From Andreesenia sp964489735 (GTDB taxonomy: Bacteria; Bacillota; Clostridia; Tissierellales; Gottschalkiaceae), in contig CAZBAL010000004.1 in NCBI GenBank assembly GCA_964489735.1, forward strand, positions 1-64,000: 64,000 nt of DNA, written 5' to 3'. The translations under genes were made by a program, and so were the position numbers. The stretch's first letter is position 1. The number at the start of each line of letters is the position of its first letter. Below the pieces are notes generated by a model that saw only the letters and a program-made list of their open reading frames with translations, did not search any database and was not told where the DNA came from. Shown here piece after piece: positions 1-8,551 of the stretch.

Positions 1-147
1 ATACTGAATGCCATATACAATGCTACAGGTGTCAGAATATATTCTTTACCAGCAACACCTGAGAAGGTTTTGGCTGCACTTAAGAAAAGAGAATCTGATA
101 AAAGCACGGATAAGGTAGAAAAAGATTCAGAATCTATCACAGCTTAA
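1..147 (+). CDS. Xanthine dehydrogenase-family molybdopterin-binding subunit, C-terminal end (partial)
   Basis: The frame is open from the first base and ends at TAA 145-147, leaving the last 48 residues of a protein that starts outside the window. The motif NAIYNATGVRIYSLPATPEKVL matches, from memory, the conserved C-terminus of the large molybdopterin subunit of the xanthine dehydrogenase/aldehyde oxidase family, where the chain closes over the cofactor funnel. A charged tail of about 20 residues follows. The neighbours are adenine deaminase and the selenium-molybdenum cofactor genes, so a purine hydroxylase of the selenium-dependent type is the best inference. The substrate (xanthine, hypoxanthine, purine) cannot be read from this fragment. 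Confidence 0.8.
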   Translation: MLNAIYNATGVRIYSLPATPEKVLAALKKRESDKSTDKVEKDSESITA

Positions 148-255
148 TCTGTTGAGAAATTCAGGGATAAATGGATAAAGTATAGGCAAGACTGAATCAG
201 CATAGAAAATTTTAAAACTAGAAGTAGATTAATAGAAGATAAACGAGGTGTAATA

Positions 256-1956
256 ATGGACAATATTATAAATCCTAATGAAAAGCCAGATTTAATCTTT
301 AAGAATGCTAAAATAATAGATGTATTTAACGGAGAAGTTTTTGATAGTAATCTTGCAGTCCAGAACGGACTGATTATGGGATTTGGAGATTATGAAGAAG
401 CTTATGAAGTTATAGATTTAAAGGGGAAATATATTTCCCCTTCTTTTATAGATTCACACGTGCACATTGAATCATCAATGGTTTCACCGAAGGAATTTAC
501 AGAGCTTTTAGCTACAAGGGGAATAACTGCCATAGTTGCAGACCCTCATGAAATCGCAAATGTAAGGGGCTTAGATGGAATAGACTATATATTGAAAGCA
601 ACTGAAAATATTCCGTTTGATGTCTATGTAATGCTACCATCAAGTGTTCCAGCAACTCCTTTTGAAACTTCAGGGGCAATTCTCGAGGCCAAAGAGCTGA
701 GTGAATTCATAGGACATGAGAGAGTCTTAGGGCTTGGTGAGATGATGGATTTTCAGGGAGTAATGGAGAGGCGAGAAGATATAGTTGAAAAAATCAATCT
801 ATCTGAAAGAGAAAATAAAGTTATAGATGGACATGGTCCTATGATTTCGGGAAAAGAGCTGGACTCATATATATCAGCAGGGATAAGAACTGAACATGAA
901 GCTTCTACAGAAGAAGAGATGAAAGAAAGAATCAGAAAAGGGATGTATATACTGATTAGAGAAGGCTCAGCGGCGAGAAATCTTGAGACTCTTATTAAAT
1001 ATGTAAATAAAGACAATCTGAGCAGATGTCTTTTCTGTACAGATGATAGACATCCTGAAGATCTTATTATGAATGGAAGCATTGATAACAATATAAGACA
1101 GGCAGTAAAGTTAGGATTTGATCCGATAGATGCCATAAGAATGGCAAGTATAAATGCTGCTGTTGCTTATGGACTGAAGAAAAAAGGTGGAATTGCACCT
1201 GGTTATTGTGCTGATTTCATAGTATTTGATGATTTGAATGATCTAAGAGCAGAAAAGGTATATAAAGATGGGAAGCTGATTGCTGAAGACGGCATGATTA
1301 AAGAGAAGTTCCCTGAATATAACGATGATAGAGTTGGTTCAGCCGTTAATATAAGGGATATCATGAAAGATGATTTAAAGCTATCTCTAAAATCAGAAAA
1401 TGTAAATATCATAGGTATAAAGAAAAATGAGCTGATAACCGACTTAATTGAAGGAAAAGTTGAGATTGAAGATGGAGAGTATAAATTTGGAAATGAAGAT
1501 ATAGTGAAGCTTTCAGTTATTGAGAGGCATACTGGAGATACCGGTATATTTACCGCATTGTTGAAGGGCTATGGAATAAAAAATGGAGCAATAGGAACTA
1601 CCATAGCTCACGATAGTCACAATATAATAGTTGCAGGAGATAATGATGAGGATATTTTAGCCTGTATAAAGGAAATAAAGGATATGCAGGGTGGAATAGT
1701 CATATCTAGCGGTGGAAAGGTACTGGAAAGTCTTAAGCTTGAAATAGCTGGACTTATGACTAATCAGAAAATTGAAGAGGTAAATCGAAAGCTAAAATCA
1801 ATGATTGAAACAGCTAGAGGTCTAGGGATACCTGAGGGGGTAGATCCATTTATGACGTTGTCGTTCTTAGCTTTACCGGTCATACCGGATGTGAAAATCA
1901 CTGATAAAGGATTGTTCGATGTCAGAACTTTTGAATTTATTTCTATTGAAAGGTAA
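256..1956 (+). CDS. ade: Adenine deaminase
   Basis: 566 residues, the usual length for bacterial adenine deaminase (YerA/Ade type), an amidohydrolase that converts adenine to hypoxanthine and ammonia in the cytosol. Metal-site motifs are visible in order: HVHIE (about residue 70), DPHEIANVRG (about 97-106), the Asp region CTDDRHPED (about 265), and the C-terminal Ade-specific HDSHN (about 455). The ATG follows an AGGTG-type ribosome site. It lies just behind the molybdopterin hydroxylase gene, so its product hypoxanthine could feed directly into the hydroxylase. A 10-bp inverted repeat follows at 1980-2012. Confidence 0.93.
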   Translation: MDNIINPNEKPDLIFKNAKIIDVFNGEVFDSNLAVQNGLIMGFGDYEEAYEVIDLKGKYISPSFIDSHVHIESSMVSPKEFTELLATRGITAIVADPHEIANVRGLDGIDYILKATENIPFDVYVMLPSSVPATPFETSGAILEAKELSEFIGHERVLGLGEMMDFQGVMERREDIVEKINLSERENKVIDGHGPMISGKELDSYISAGIRTEHEASTEEEMKERIRKGMYILIREGSAARNLETLIKYVNKDNLSRCLFCTDDRHPEDLIMNGSIDNNIRQAVKLGFDPIDAIRMASINAAVAYGLKKKGGIAPGYCADFIVFDDLNDLRAEKVYKDGKLIAEDGMIKEKFPEYNDDRVGSAVNIRDIMKDDLKLSLKSENVNIIGIKKNELITDLIEGKVEIEDGEYKFGNEDIVKLSVIERHTGDTGIFTALLKGYGIKNGAIGTTIAHDSHNIIVAGDNDEDILACIKEIKDMQGGIVISSGGKVLESLKLEIAGLMTNQKIEEVNRKLKSMIETARGLGIPEGVDPFMTLSFLALPVIPDVKITDKGLFDVRTFEFISIER

Positions 1957-1979
1957 AAAGTGATATAATTATAAGAAGA

Positions 1980-2012
1980 TAGAGCTTAATCATAATATAT
2001 GGTTAAGCTCTA
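1980..2012 (+). terminator. Hairpin downstream of ade
   Basis: Two arms of 10 bp (1980-1989 and 2003-2012) are perfectly complementary around a 13-nt loop. There is no clear T-run after the stem, so it may be a weak terminator or an mRNA 3' stabiliser rather than a strong intrinsic terminator. Confidence 0.5.
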
Positions 2013-2077
2013 AATTATTGTGATGAGACTTAATAATTATACTGATTTTGATCTCAATAGGTGAGGAGAATATTCTG

Positions 2078-3100
2078 ATGAAGAAAAAAGTTAGGGTAGA
2101 AGATAGTGTGGGTTCACTTTTAGCCTATGATCTTACGAAGATAGTAAAAGATGAATACAAGGGTCCTGCATTTAAGAAAGGACATATTATAAAAGAAGAA
2201 GATATAGAGCATCTTAAAAAGATGGGTAAGTATCATATATTTGTAATAGAATATGGTGAAGATGAAATTCATGAGGAAGACGCAGCAAGAATCATTAAGG
2301 ATGCTGTTATGGGAGAAAATCTGAGTTATACGGAGCCATCGGAAGGTAAGATAGGAATAGTTGCTGAAGATAGAGGGGTATTAAAGATAGATGAAGAGGC
2401 CCTCTTCAAGATAAATATGATTGATATGGTAATGCTTGCAACAAGACATACCAACACTTTAGTTGAAAAGGGAATGACTGTTGCCGCAACTAGAATAATC
2501 CCACTTACAATTAAAAAGCAGGAACTTGGCAAGTTAGAAGAGATAGAAAATGAATATGGTAAAATAATAAATATAGTTCCTCTTCAAAAACTTAAAGTTG
2601 GAATATGTGTTACAGGAACAGAGGTTTATGAAGGGCTGATAAAAGATAAGTTTGGTCCTGTACTTGAAAAGAAGGCCAAAGATTTGGGTGGAGAAATTGT
2701 TGGAATAAAATTCTCTCCTGATGATAAAGAAAGAATCAGAAAAGAAGTAGATTCACTGATAGATGCTGGAGCCGACCTTGTCATGGTATCTGGTGGAATG
2801 TCAGTTGATGCTGACGATGTTACTCCACTGGCAATAAGAGATGCAGCAGAGGAAGTAATCACTTATGGTTCTCCAGTACTTCCAGGAGCTATGTTTATGT
2901 TAGCTTACAAAGGAAGCACTGCAATAATAGGAGTTCCGGCATGTGGAATGTTCCACAGAGTTACTGTTTTGGATTTGGTTTTACCTAGAGTGTTTACAAA
3001 AGAAAGACTTACAAAAACAGAAATAGCTAAATTAGGTCATGGTGGACTGTGCTTGAACTGTGAGGTATGCACTTATCCAGTATGTCCATTTGGAAAATAA
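2078..3100 (+). CDS. Molybdopterin-binding (MoeA-like) protein with Cys-rich tail
   Basis: 340 residues. A longer frame begins at TTG 2048, but ATG 2078 has GAGGAG nine bases upstream and is preferred. The C-terminal half carries the MoCF-binding (MoeA/MogA) fold: VGICVTGTEVYEG, a VMVSGGMSVDADD loop and the GVPACGMFH segment. Family members are typically found with selenium-dependent molybdenum hydroxylases and are thought to act on molybdenum cofactor. The protein ends in a Cys cluster (CLNCEVCTYPVCPFGK) that could bind metal or an Fe-S centre. It is followed at 16 nt by yqeC and forms one operon with the next two genes. Confidence 0.82.
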   Translation: MKKKVRVEDSVGSLLAYDLTKIVKDEYKGPAFKKGHIIKEEDIEHLKKMGKYHIFVIEYGEDEIHEEDAARIIKDAVMGENLSYTEPSEGKIGIVAEDRGVLKIDEEALFKINMIDMVMLATRHTNTLVEKGMTVAATRIIPLTIKKQELGKLEEIENEYGKIINIVPLQKLKVGICVTGTEVYEGLIKDKFGPVLEKKAKDLGGEIVGIKFSPDDKERIRKEVDSLIDAGADLVMVSGGMSVDADDVTPLAIRDAAEEVITYGSPVLPGAMFMLAYKGSTAIIGVPACGMFHRVTVLDLVLPRVFTKERLTKTEIAKLGHGGLCLNCEVCTYPVCPFGK

Positions 3101-3115
3101 TATAGAGGTGATTTT

Positions 3116-3868
3116 GTGGATTTGTATAAACTAATAGGTGTCGATTTAAATAAAAAGCAGGTAATATCTATTGTAGGAGCAGGTGGAAAAACGACAACAA
3201 TGTTTACACTTGCAAGAGAACTCAAAGAACTTGGAAAAAAAGTCTTAGTTACGACTACAACAGCAATTATGAAACCAACCGAAAAGGAATGTGACAGCTT
3301 TCTCACTATGGAAGAGGTTTCAAAAGATGAAGATGTACTGAGAGAGATTGCAAAGCCTGGCACTATTTCTGTGGTTATTGGAGAAGTCATAAGAGTTGAT
3401 AAAGTTAAAGGTCTAGAAGAAGAAACTATAGACTATATAGATAATGAGGGTATATTTGACTATATAATTGTTGAGGCAGATGGTGCAAAGAGAAGATCTA
3501 TAAAAGCTCCCAGAGAGGGAGAACCACTTATACCAAATTCAACTGATATAGTTTTAGGCCTTATTGGAATGAGCGTATATGGAAAAGAAGTGGATGAAGA
3601 TACGGTTCACAGACTAGAAATATTTAAAGATATTTTAGATGTTGAGGATGGAGATATTATCGATGAAGATATGATTATTTCGCTTGTAAAACATCCTGAA
3701 GGCTTATTCAAAAACAGTGAAGATACAGAAAGATATCTAATTTTAAATCAGGCAGATAACGACAAACTTAAAGAGGCAGGGAAGAAGATAAAAGAAGAAA
3801 TCCCTGAAAGCTTTGAACTTAAAAATGTATATATTATGAGTTATAGAAATGGTGAGATAGTAGAGTGA
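3116..3868 (+). CDS. yqeC: Selenium cofactor biosynthesis protein YqeC
   Basis: 250 residues from a GTG start with AGAGGTG just upstream. The N-terminus has a P-loop-like VGAGGKTTT (about 21-29), and the VEADGAKRRSIKAP segment (about 118-131) is typical of YqeC. YqeC is a marker of organisms that use selenium as a labile cofactor of molybdenum hydroxylases. Its chemistry is not settled; a role in making or inserting the selenium-containing cofactor is inferred from genomic association. Its stop overlaps the start of mocA by 4 nt, so the two are probably translationally coupled. Confidence 0.88.
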   Translation: MDLYKLIGVDLNKKQVISIVGAGGKTTTMFTLARELKELGKKVLVTTTTAIMKPTEKECDSFLTMEEVSKDEDVLREIAKPGTISVVIGEVIRVDKVKGLEEETIDYIDNEGIFDYIIVEADGAKRRSIKAPREGEPLIPNSTDIVLGLIGMSVYGKEVDEDTVHRLEIFKDILDVEDGDIIDEDMIISLVKHPEGLFKNSEDTERYLILNQADNDKLKEAGKKIKEEIPESFELKNVYIMSYRNGEIVE

Positions 3869-4557
3869 TTTCGTTAATAGTCATGGCATCAGGCTTGGCT
3901 AGAAGATTTGGAGAGAACAAGCTGTTATCAGAGTTAGATGGGAAGCCTGTTGCTGAACATATTCTAAAAAAACTCAGCTCGATTTCAGGATTGGAATCTG
4001 ATTACGAAAAAATTCTGGTCTGCAGAAATGAGGAGTTAAAAGAGCTAGGAGAAAAATATGGCTTTAAGACAGTCGAAAATACTGAGTATGAAAAAGGACA
4101 GTCAGAATCCGTTAAAGCCGGTATACTCAGTGCTTCGGATAGCACTAGGGGCTATATGTTTTTTGTTGCAGATCAGCCATTTGTTTCATGTGAAACAGTT
4201 AAGAAGATTGCCAAAGTCGGTCTAGAAAACAAAAGCTCCATTGTTATTCCAGTTCTTGAGAATGATTTGAATCTTAAAAGTGAGAGAGAAGTCAGTGTTG
4301 CTGGAATAAGCGGTGAGCCTCAAAGGACAGACAGTAAAAAAAGAGGGAATCCCGTATTTTTTCCTGCAGATTTGAAGATGGAACTCCTAGAGTTAAGAGG
4401 AGACAGTGGTGGTAGAGAGGTCATATCAAAAAACAAGGACAGACTTATTTTTGTAGGTATAGATGATAGTTTGGAATTTTTTGACATCGATACTAAAGAA
4501 GATTTAATTTATGCAGAGAATATTATGAAATCAGCTTCATATGGCAATTATAAATAA
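3865..4557 (+). CDS. mocA: Molybdenum cofactor cytidylyltransferase (MocA-like)
   Basis: 230 residues beginning at GTG 3865, overlapping the yqeC stop by 4 nt. The nucleotidyltransferase signature is clear: MASGLARRFGENKLL at the N-terminus, FVADQPFV around residue 94, and GNPVFFP near 165 as in the MobA/MocA family. MocA links CMP to molybdopterin to give the MCD form used by xanthine dehydrogenase-family enzymes. Compared with a canonical MocA there is a somewhat longer segment around residues 130-160. Its position between yqeC and yqeB fits hydroxylase maturation. Confidence 0.85.
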   Translation: MISLIVMASGLARRFGENKLLSELDGKPVAEHILKKLSSISGLESDYEKILVCRNEELKELGEKYGFKTVENTEYEKGQSESVKAGILSASDSTRGYMFFVADQPFVSCETVKKIAKVGLENKSSIVIPVLENDLNLKSEREVSVAGISGEPQRTDSKKRGNPVFFPADLKMELLELRGDSGGREVISKNKDRLIFVGIDDSLEFFDIDTKEDLIYAENIMKSASYGNYK

Positions 4558-4757
4558 GCACGATTGAATGTATTTTAGATAGATCAATCTGATGTAATAA
4601 ATTATGTTATAATTCAGTACAGGACTTGTTGTTAAGCTGATACAGATTGTCAGTCCGGTTTACTGATTGTAAAAAACAGAAAAATTATTATATAATTATA
4701 TTAGTGTTAAGTGGTAAAGCATAGATATTAATATTCAAGAAGATTAGAGGTGAAGAT

Positions 4758-5588
4758 TTGAAAGAGCTTATAGTAATCAGAGGTGCCGGGGATTTAGCTA
4801 CTGGAGTTGCCTACAGGCTTCATAAAAGTGGATTTAGAGTTCTTATGTTGGATATAGAAACACCTTTGGTTATAAGAAGAACAGTTTCATTTGCTCAGGC
4901 AGTTTATGATGGGGAGATAGAGATTCAGGGAGTAAAAGGACTGAAGGTTGAAACTTTAGATGAAATCGTAGCGGCTTGGGATAGAGAAGAAATACCAGTT
5001 GTTGTCGATGAAAAGGCAGAGATGATAAGAAGAATCAGACCTAAGATAGTAGTAGATGCGATTTTGGCTAAAAAGAATCTGGGTACCAGAATTGATATGG
5101 CAGATATCGTTATAGGCATGGGACCTGGATTTACAGCAGGCGTAGACGTAGATGCCGTAATAGAAACACAGAGGGGTCACTACCTTGGAACTGTTATATT
5201 AGAGGGTAGACCAGCAGAAGATACTGGAGTTCCTGGCAACATCGGTGGGTTTACAAAAGAAAGAGTTATTCATTCACCAGCATCTGGAACTATCAAAAAT
5301 ATAAATAAAATAGCGGACGTTGTAAAGGCAGGAGAAGTAATAGCAACAGTTGATAGTGTTCCTGTTCATGCGACAATAGACGGTGTACTTAGAGGGCTTA
5401 TACAGGATGGACTTTATGTTAGAAAGGGACTGAAAATTGCAGATATAGACCCTAGAGATGTTGTAAAGCACTGTTTTAGTGTTTCAGATAAGGCCAGAGC
5501 AATAGCAGGAGGAGTCCTGGAAGCAATTATGTACTTCCTGAATGAAGAGGAAAAAGGAAGAAGAGAAAAGAAAAAGCTTATGGAGTGA
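4758..5588 (+). CDS. yqeB: Selenium-dependent molybdenum hydroxylase system protein YqeB
   Basis: 276 residues from TTG 4758 with AGAGGTGA upstream. The sequence IRGAGDLATGVAYRLHKSGF (residues 5-24) is a Rossmann-like nucleotide-binding start typical of YqeB (EF2563 family). A lipoyl/biotinyl-like segment with HSPASGTIKNI and VHATIDGVLRG follows in the C-terminal part. YqeB and YqeC are the two standard markers of the selenium-cofactor trait; YqeB's exact reaction is unknown. About 200 nt separate it from mocA, so it may have its own promoter. Its stop overlaps the next gene. Confidence 0.9.
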   Translation: MKELIVIRGAGDLATGVAYRLHKSGFRVLMLDIETPLVIRRTVSFAQAVYDGEIEIQGVKGLKVETLDEIVAAWDREEIPVVVDEKAEMIRRIRPKIVVDAILAKKNLGTRIDMADIVIGMGPGFTAGVDVDAVIETQRGHYLGTVILEGRPAEDTGVPGNIGGFTKERVIHSPASGTIKNINKIADVVKAGEVIATVDSVPVHATIDGVLRGLIQDGLYVRKGLKIADIDPRDVVKHCFSVSDKARAIAGGVLEAIMYFLNEEEKGRREKKKLME

Positions 5589-6253
5589 ATAGATTGAAAA
5601 AGAGATGTGTATTGCTGGATCTGGATGGAACTATAACTGACTCGAGTTTGGGAATAACAAGATCGGCAGAGTATGCTTTGAACAAGTTCAATATAGAAGT
5701 TAAAGATTTGACAGAACTGAATAAGTTTATAGGACCGCCTCTTAGAGATTCATTCCAGAGATTCTATGGGATGACAGCAGAAGAGGCTGAGAAGGCAGTC
5801 GCTTATTACAGAGAATATTATGGTGAGAAAGGCATATATGACAATAAGCTTTATGATGGAATAGAAGAGCTCATAATAAAACTCCACAGCAAAGGTGTTG
5901 TTCTTGCCGTGGCTACAGCAAAAGCTGAGATATATGCGAAACAGATTCTTGAAGATTTCAATATCAGCCAGTATTTTGATTTTGTCTGCGGAAGTGAACT
6001 GGATGGAACCAGAGGCTGTAAGAATGAGATAATAGATTGTGTTCTTAAAAATATCAATAAGTCCGATGAAGTTGACAGTGTCATAATGGTCGGAGATAGA
6101 GAGCATGATGTATGCGGTGCAAGAGATAATGGTGTTGAATGCATAGGTGTTCTCTATGGTTATGGATGTGAAGAAGAGCTAAGAAATTCAAAAGCCAAGT
6201 ATATAGTAAGTTCTGTAAAAGAACTTGAGAAACTTTTTGAAGATATTTGTTAG
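5585..6253 (+). CDS. HAD-family phosphatase (Gph/PpaX-like)
   Basis: 222 residues, with GTG 5585 overlapping the yqeB stop by 4 nt; TTG 5594 is an alternative start. HAD motif I is DLDGTITDS (about residues 12-20), motif II lies in VLAVATAKAE, and the motif IV acidic pair is in MVGDREHDVCGA. The cap is of the alpha-helical type, as in phosphoglycolate phosphatase and pyrophosphatase PpaX. The substrate cannot be assigned. Coupling to yqeB suggests a nucleotide or cofactor phosphate, but that is only contextual. It ends before a strong bidirectional terminator. Confidence 0.8.
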   Translation: MNRLKKRCVLLDLDGTITDSSLGITRSAEYALNKFNIEVKDLTELNKFIGPPLRDSFQRFYGMTAEEAEKAVAYYREYYGEKGIYDNKLYDGIEELIIKLHSKGVVLAVATAKAEIYAKQILEDFNISQYFDFVCGSELDGTRGCKNEIIDCVLKNINKSDEVDSVIMVGDREHDVCGARDNGVECIGVLYGYGCEEELRNSKAKYIVSSVKELEKLFEDIC

Positions 6254-6306
6254 ATTATATATGTTAATGTGTTAAAAAATGTATTTATATTAAAATGTGT
6301 TGATAT

Positions 6307-6352
6307 AAAAAGTCCTGGAGTACGATATTTTCATACTCCAGGACTTTTATTT
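6307..6352. terminator. Bidirectional intrinsic terminator
   Basis: A 15-bp perfect stem (6308-6322 with 6334-6348) has A-runs on the left and T-runs on the right, so it can stop transcription from both convergent units (the HAD gene on plus and the ABC permease on minus). Confidence 0.92.
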
Positions 6353-6356
6353 TTGA

Positions 6357-7127
6357 TTAACTTCTCAATCCTGTACCTCTATCAATTAAATACCACGCAA
6401 CTGAGTAAAGCACTATTGCAAATATTGCAAGAATTGATATAGATACAACTATAGGTTGTTCCATAACTCCAAGAAACCCATATCTAAATCCTGAGATCAT
6501 ATACACGATAGGATTAATTTTAGATACTTTCTGCCATATTGGTGGAAGCATTGAAATCGAATAGAACACACCACCCAAATAAGTTAAAGGTTGTAATACG
6601 AAAGTCGGAACAATTGAAACATCATCGAATGATTGCGCAAAGACTCCATTTATCAGTCCTGCCAGTGAGAAAACTGTGGAAGTCATAAATAGTGTTAATA
6701 CAACTATAATCCATGAATAAACATGAAGCGGTACGAATAAAAGAGAAACGATTGTCACAAGTGTTCCTACTAATAGACTTCTTCCGAGTCCTCCAATTAC
6801 AAATCCCCAAATTATTACATGTGTCGGTACCGGTGCAACTAAAATCTCTTCAATGTTTTTCTGAAACTTATGAGAGAAAAATGAAGAAGATACATTGCTA
6901 TAAGAACTTGTTATTACTGACATCATTATAAGTCCAGGTACTATAAACTCCATATAAGAGAAACCATCTATCTGACCTATTCTGCTTCCTATCATCTTTC
7001 CGAAGATGACAAAATAAAGTGATGTTGTAATTACTGGGGGCACCAGTGTTTGCACCCAGATTCTCAAATATCGAATAGTTTCTTTAATCGCTAAACTTTT
7101 TAAAGCGGTAAAATAAAGATTAAACAT
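6357..7127 (-). CDS. ABC-2 type transporter permease, YadH-like
   Basis: 256 residues with about six hydrophobic segments. The N-terminal RIWVQTLVPPVITTSLYF, the central VAPVPTHVII and the C-terminal PLTYLGGVFYS and NPIVYMISGFRYGFLG match E. coli YadH nearly motif for motif as I remember it, at the same length. This is closer than expected between a clostridial and an enterobacterial protein. The start overlaps the ATPase gene by 8 nt and has GGAGG upstream. The substrate is unknown; with the ArsR gene upstream it may export a toxic compound or metalloid conjugate. Confidence 0.88.
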   Translation of the reverse strand: MFNLYFTALKSLAIKETIRYLRIWVQTLVPPVITTSLYFVIFGKMIGSRIGQIDGFSYMEFIVPGLIMMSVITSSYSNVSSSFFSHKFQKNIEEILVAPVPTHVIIWGFVIGGLGRSLLVGTLVTIVSLLFVPLHVYSWIIVVLTLFMTSTVFSLAGLINGVFAQSFDDVSIVPTFVLQPLTYLGGVFYSISMLPPIWQKVSKINPIVYMISGFRYGFLGVMEQPIVVSISILAIFAIVLYSVAWYLIDRGTGLRS

Positions 7128-8055
7128 TTTCTGCCTCCATCTGTTTTTTCTCTTCTGTTAATTTTAGAAACAGTTCTTCCAATCTGTTGGACTTATTTCT
7201 CATAGAAAGAACTTTAATATTTTTCTTATTTAATTGGTTGAATATATCATTTATTCCTCGATCTCTTTCAACTTCTACAGCAAGTGTAGTATCATCTTCA
7301 AAATAGCTTTTGTAACCTTCAATTTCTGGTTTTTTATCGAAGTTTGCTAAATCAAAGAGAAAAGTTTCAAACTGCAGTTTTGAAAGAAGGTTTTTCATGC
7401 TAGTATTTTCAACCAAGTTGCCTGATTGTATGATTCCAATGTTACGACAGAGCATTTCAGCTTCTTCTAAATAATGAGTAGTCAGAATTATTGTTGTCCC
7501 AGATTGGTTTAATTCAGTTAAAAAGTTCCACATTCCACGTCTCAGTTCGATATCTACTCCAGCCGTAGGCTCATCTAGTATGAGCAGAGTAGGTTCATGC
7601 ATAAGTGCTCGTGCAATCATAAGTCTTCGTTTCATACCACCTGAAAGCATTCGTGCTTTTAAGTTTCTTTTATCCCATAAATCAGATTGTTTTAAATATT
7701 TTTCACTTCGTTTTAGGGCTTCTGCACGAGGAACCCCATAATATCCAGCTTGATTGACTAGAATTTGCTGAACAGTTTCGAACTGATTGAAGTTGAATTC
7801 CTGAGGAACAAGACCAATATGTCTTTTTGCATTTACCAGATCGGTATCAATATCATGGCCAAAAACTTTTACATTGCCGGATGTTTTATTGACAAGTGAA
7901 GTGATGATTCCAATTGCTGTTGATTTACCAGCACCATTTGGACCTAGAAGCGCATAGAAATCCCCTTTTTCTACATTAAGGTCAATACCTTTTAAAGCTT
8001 CTACGCCCGATGAATATACTTTTCTTAGATTTTTTATTTCGAGTGCATATGTCAT
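7120..8055 (-). CDS. ABC transporter ATP-binding protein, YadG-like
   Basis: 311 residues. Walker A GPNGAGKST (about 39-47), the Q-loop in LVPQEFNFN, signature LSGGMKRRLMIARALMHEP, Walker B LLILDEPTAGVDIELRR and the H-loop TTHYLEEAEML are all present. Several long blocks are, from memory, those of E. coli YadG. It pairs with the permease in an overlapping operon. A conserved operator copy sits directly upstream (8095-8119), so the ATPase-permease pair may have its own regulated promoter in addition to read-through from arsR. Confidence 0.92.
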   Translation of the reverse strand: MTYALEIKNLRKVYSSGVEALKGIDLNVEKGDFYALLGPNGAGKSTAIGIITSLVNKTSGNVKVFGHDIDTDLVNAKRHIGLVPQEFNFNQFETVQQILVNQAGYYGVPRAEALKRSEKYLKQSDLWDKRNLKARMLSGGMKRRLMIARALMHEPTLLILDEPTAGVDIELRRGMWNFLTELNQSGTTIILTTHYLEEAEMLCRNIGIIQSGNLVENTSMKNLLSKLQFETFLFDLANFDKKPEIEGYKSYFEDDTTLAVEVERDRGINDIFNQLNKKNIKVLSMRNKSNRLEELFLKLTEEKKQMEAENV

Positions 8056-8094
8056 TTTCTACTGTCTCCTCTTATTTATAATCGATATACAGAA

Positions 8095-8119
8095 CATATC
8101 GATATGTATAAATGTATAG
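8095..8119 (-). promoter_or_regulatory. Predicted ArsR operator, copy 1 (upstream of ABC ATPase gene)
   Basis: This contains the 14-bp perfect palindrome ACATATCGATATGT (8094-8107) and continues to AATGTATAG. The same 25-bp element, with the ends CATATCGAT and AATGTATAG at the same spacing, recurs before arsR. A further ATCGATAT half-site is at 8081-8088. Confidence 0.65.
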
Positions 8120-8132
8120 TTCTCTAATAATT

Positions 8133-8450
8133 CTATTTGTTTTGTTCTAAAATACAACTTTTTGTATTCGAGCTTTTAAGAGTGGTCAAATTGTCAAAGA
8201 TCTCTTTGGCAAACTCAATACCTTCCAAATCAAGAGAGTAATGAGACCATTTACCTTCCCTACGTATTTTCACCATGCCACTGTCACATAATATTTTCAT
8301 ATGATGGGACAAAGTGGGCTGACCAATTTTAAGCTCTTCTAATAACCTGCAAGCACATTTTTCCCCACTACATAGTAATTCCAATATAGTCAATCTATTT
8401 GGATCACATAAGCCCTTAAAGATTTTTGCGTATTCTTCATTTTTGCTCAT
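8133..8450 (-). CDS. ArsR-family metalloregulator (CxC, arsenic/antimony type)
   Basis: 105 residues with a winged-helix fold: LCDPNRLTILELL, then GQPTLSHHMKIL as the recognition helix and GKWSHYSL as the wing. The sequence GEKCACRLLEEL places a Cys-x-Cys in the helix where ArsR repressors bind As(III)/Sb(III), and a further Cys lies near the C-terminus. The family represses by binding operator DNA and releases it when metal is bound. It precedes the YadGH-like exporter on the same strand, and both units share an operator-like repeat, so autoregulation and control of the transporter are likely. Confidence 0.88.
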   Translation of the reverse strand: MSKNEEYAKIFKGLCDPNRLTILELLCSGEKCACRLLEELKIGQPTLSHHMKILCDSGMVKIRREGKWSHYSLDLEGIEFAKEIFDNLTTLKSSNTKSCILEQNK

Positions 8451-8482
8451 TTTTTTAACTCCTTTACTAAGAGTATAATTAC

Positions 8483-8518
8483 ATTATAAAACTCATATCG
8501 ATGAATGTCAATGTATAG
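8483..8518 (-). promoter_or_regulatory. arsR promoter with overlapping operator copy 2
   Basis: On the minus strand TTGACA (8506-8511) and TATAAT (8483-8488) are separated by 17 bp, a consensus vegetative promoter. The second 25-bp operator copy (8494-8518) covers the -35 box and most of the spacer, a position that would block RNA polymerase. Confidence 0.75.
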
Positions 8519-8551
8519 ATTAGGGTTTTGAAAGGAGTTCAATATAAAATT

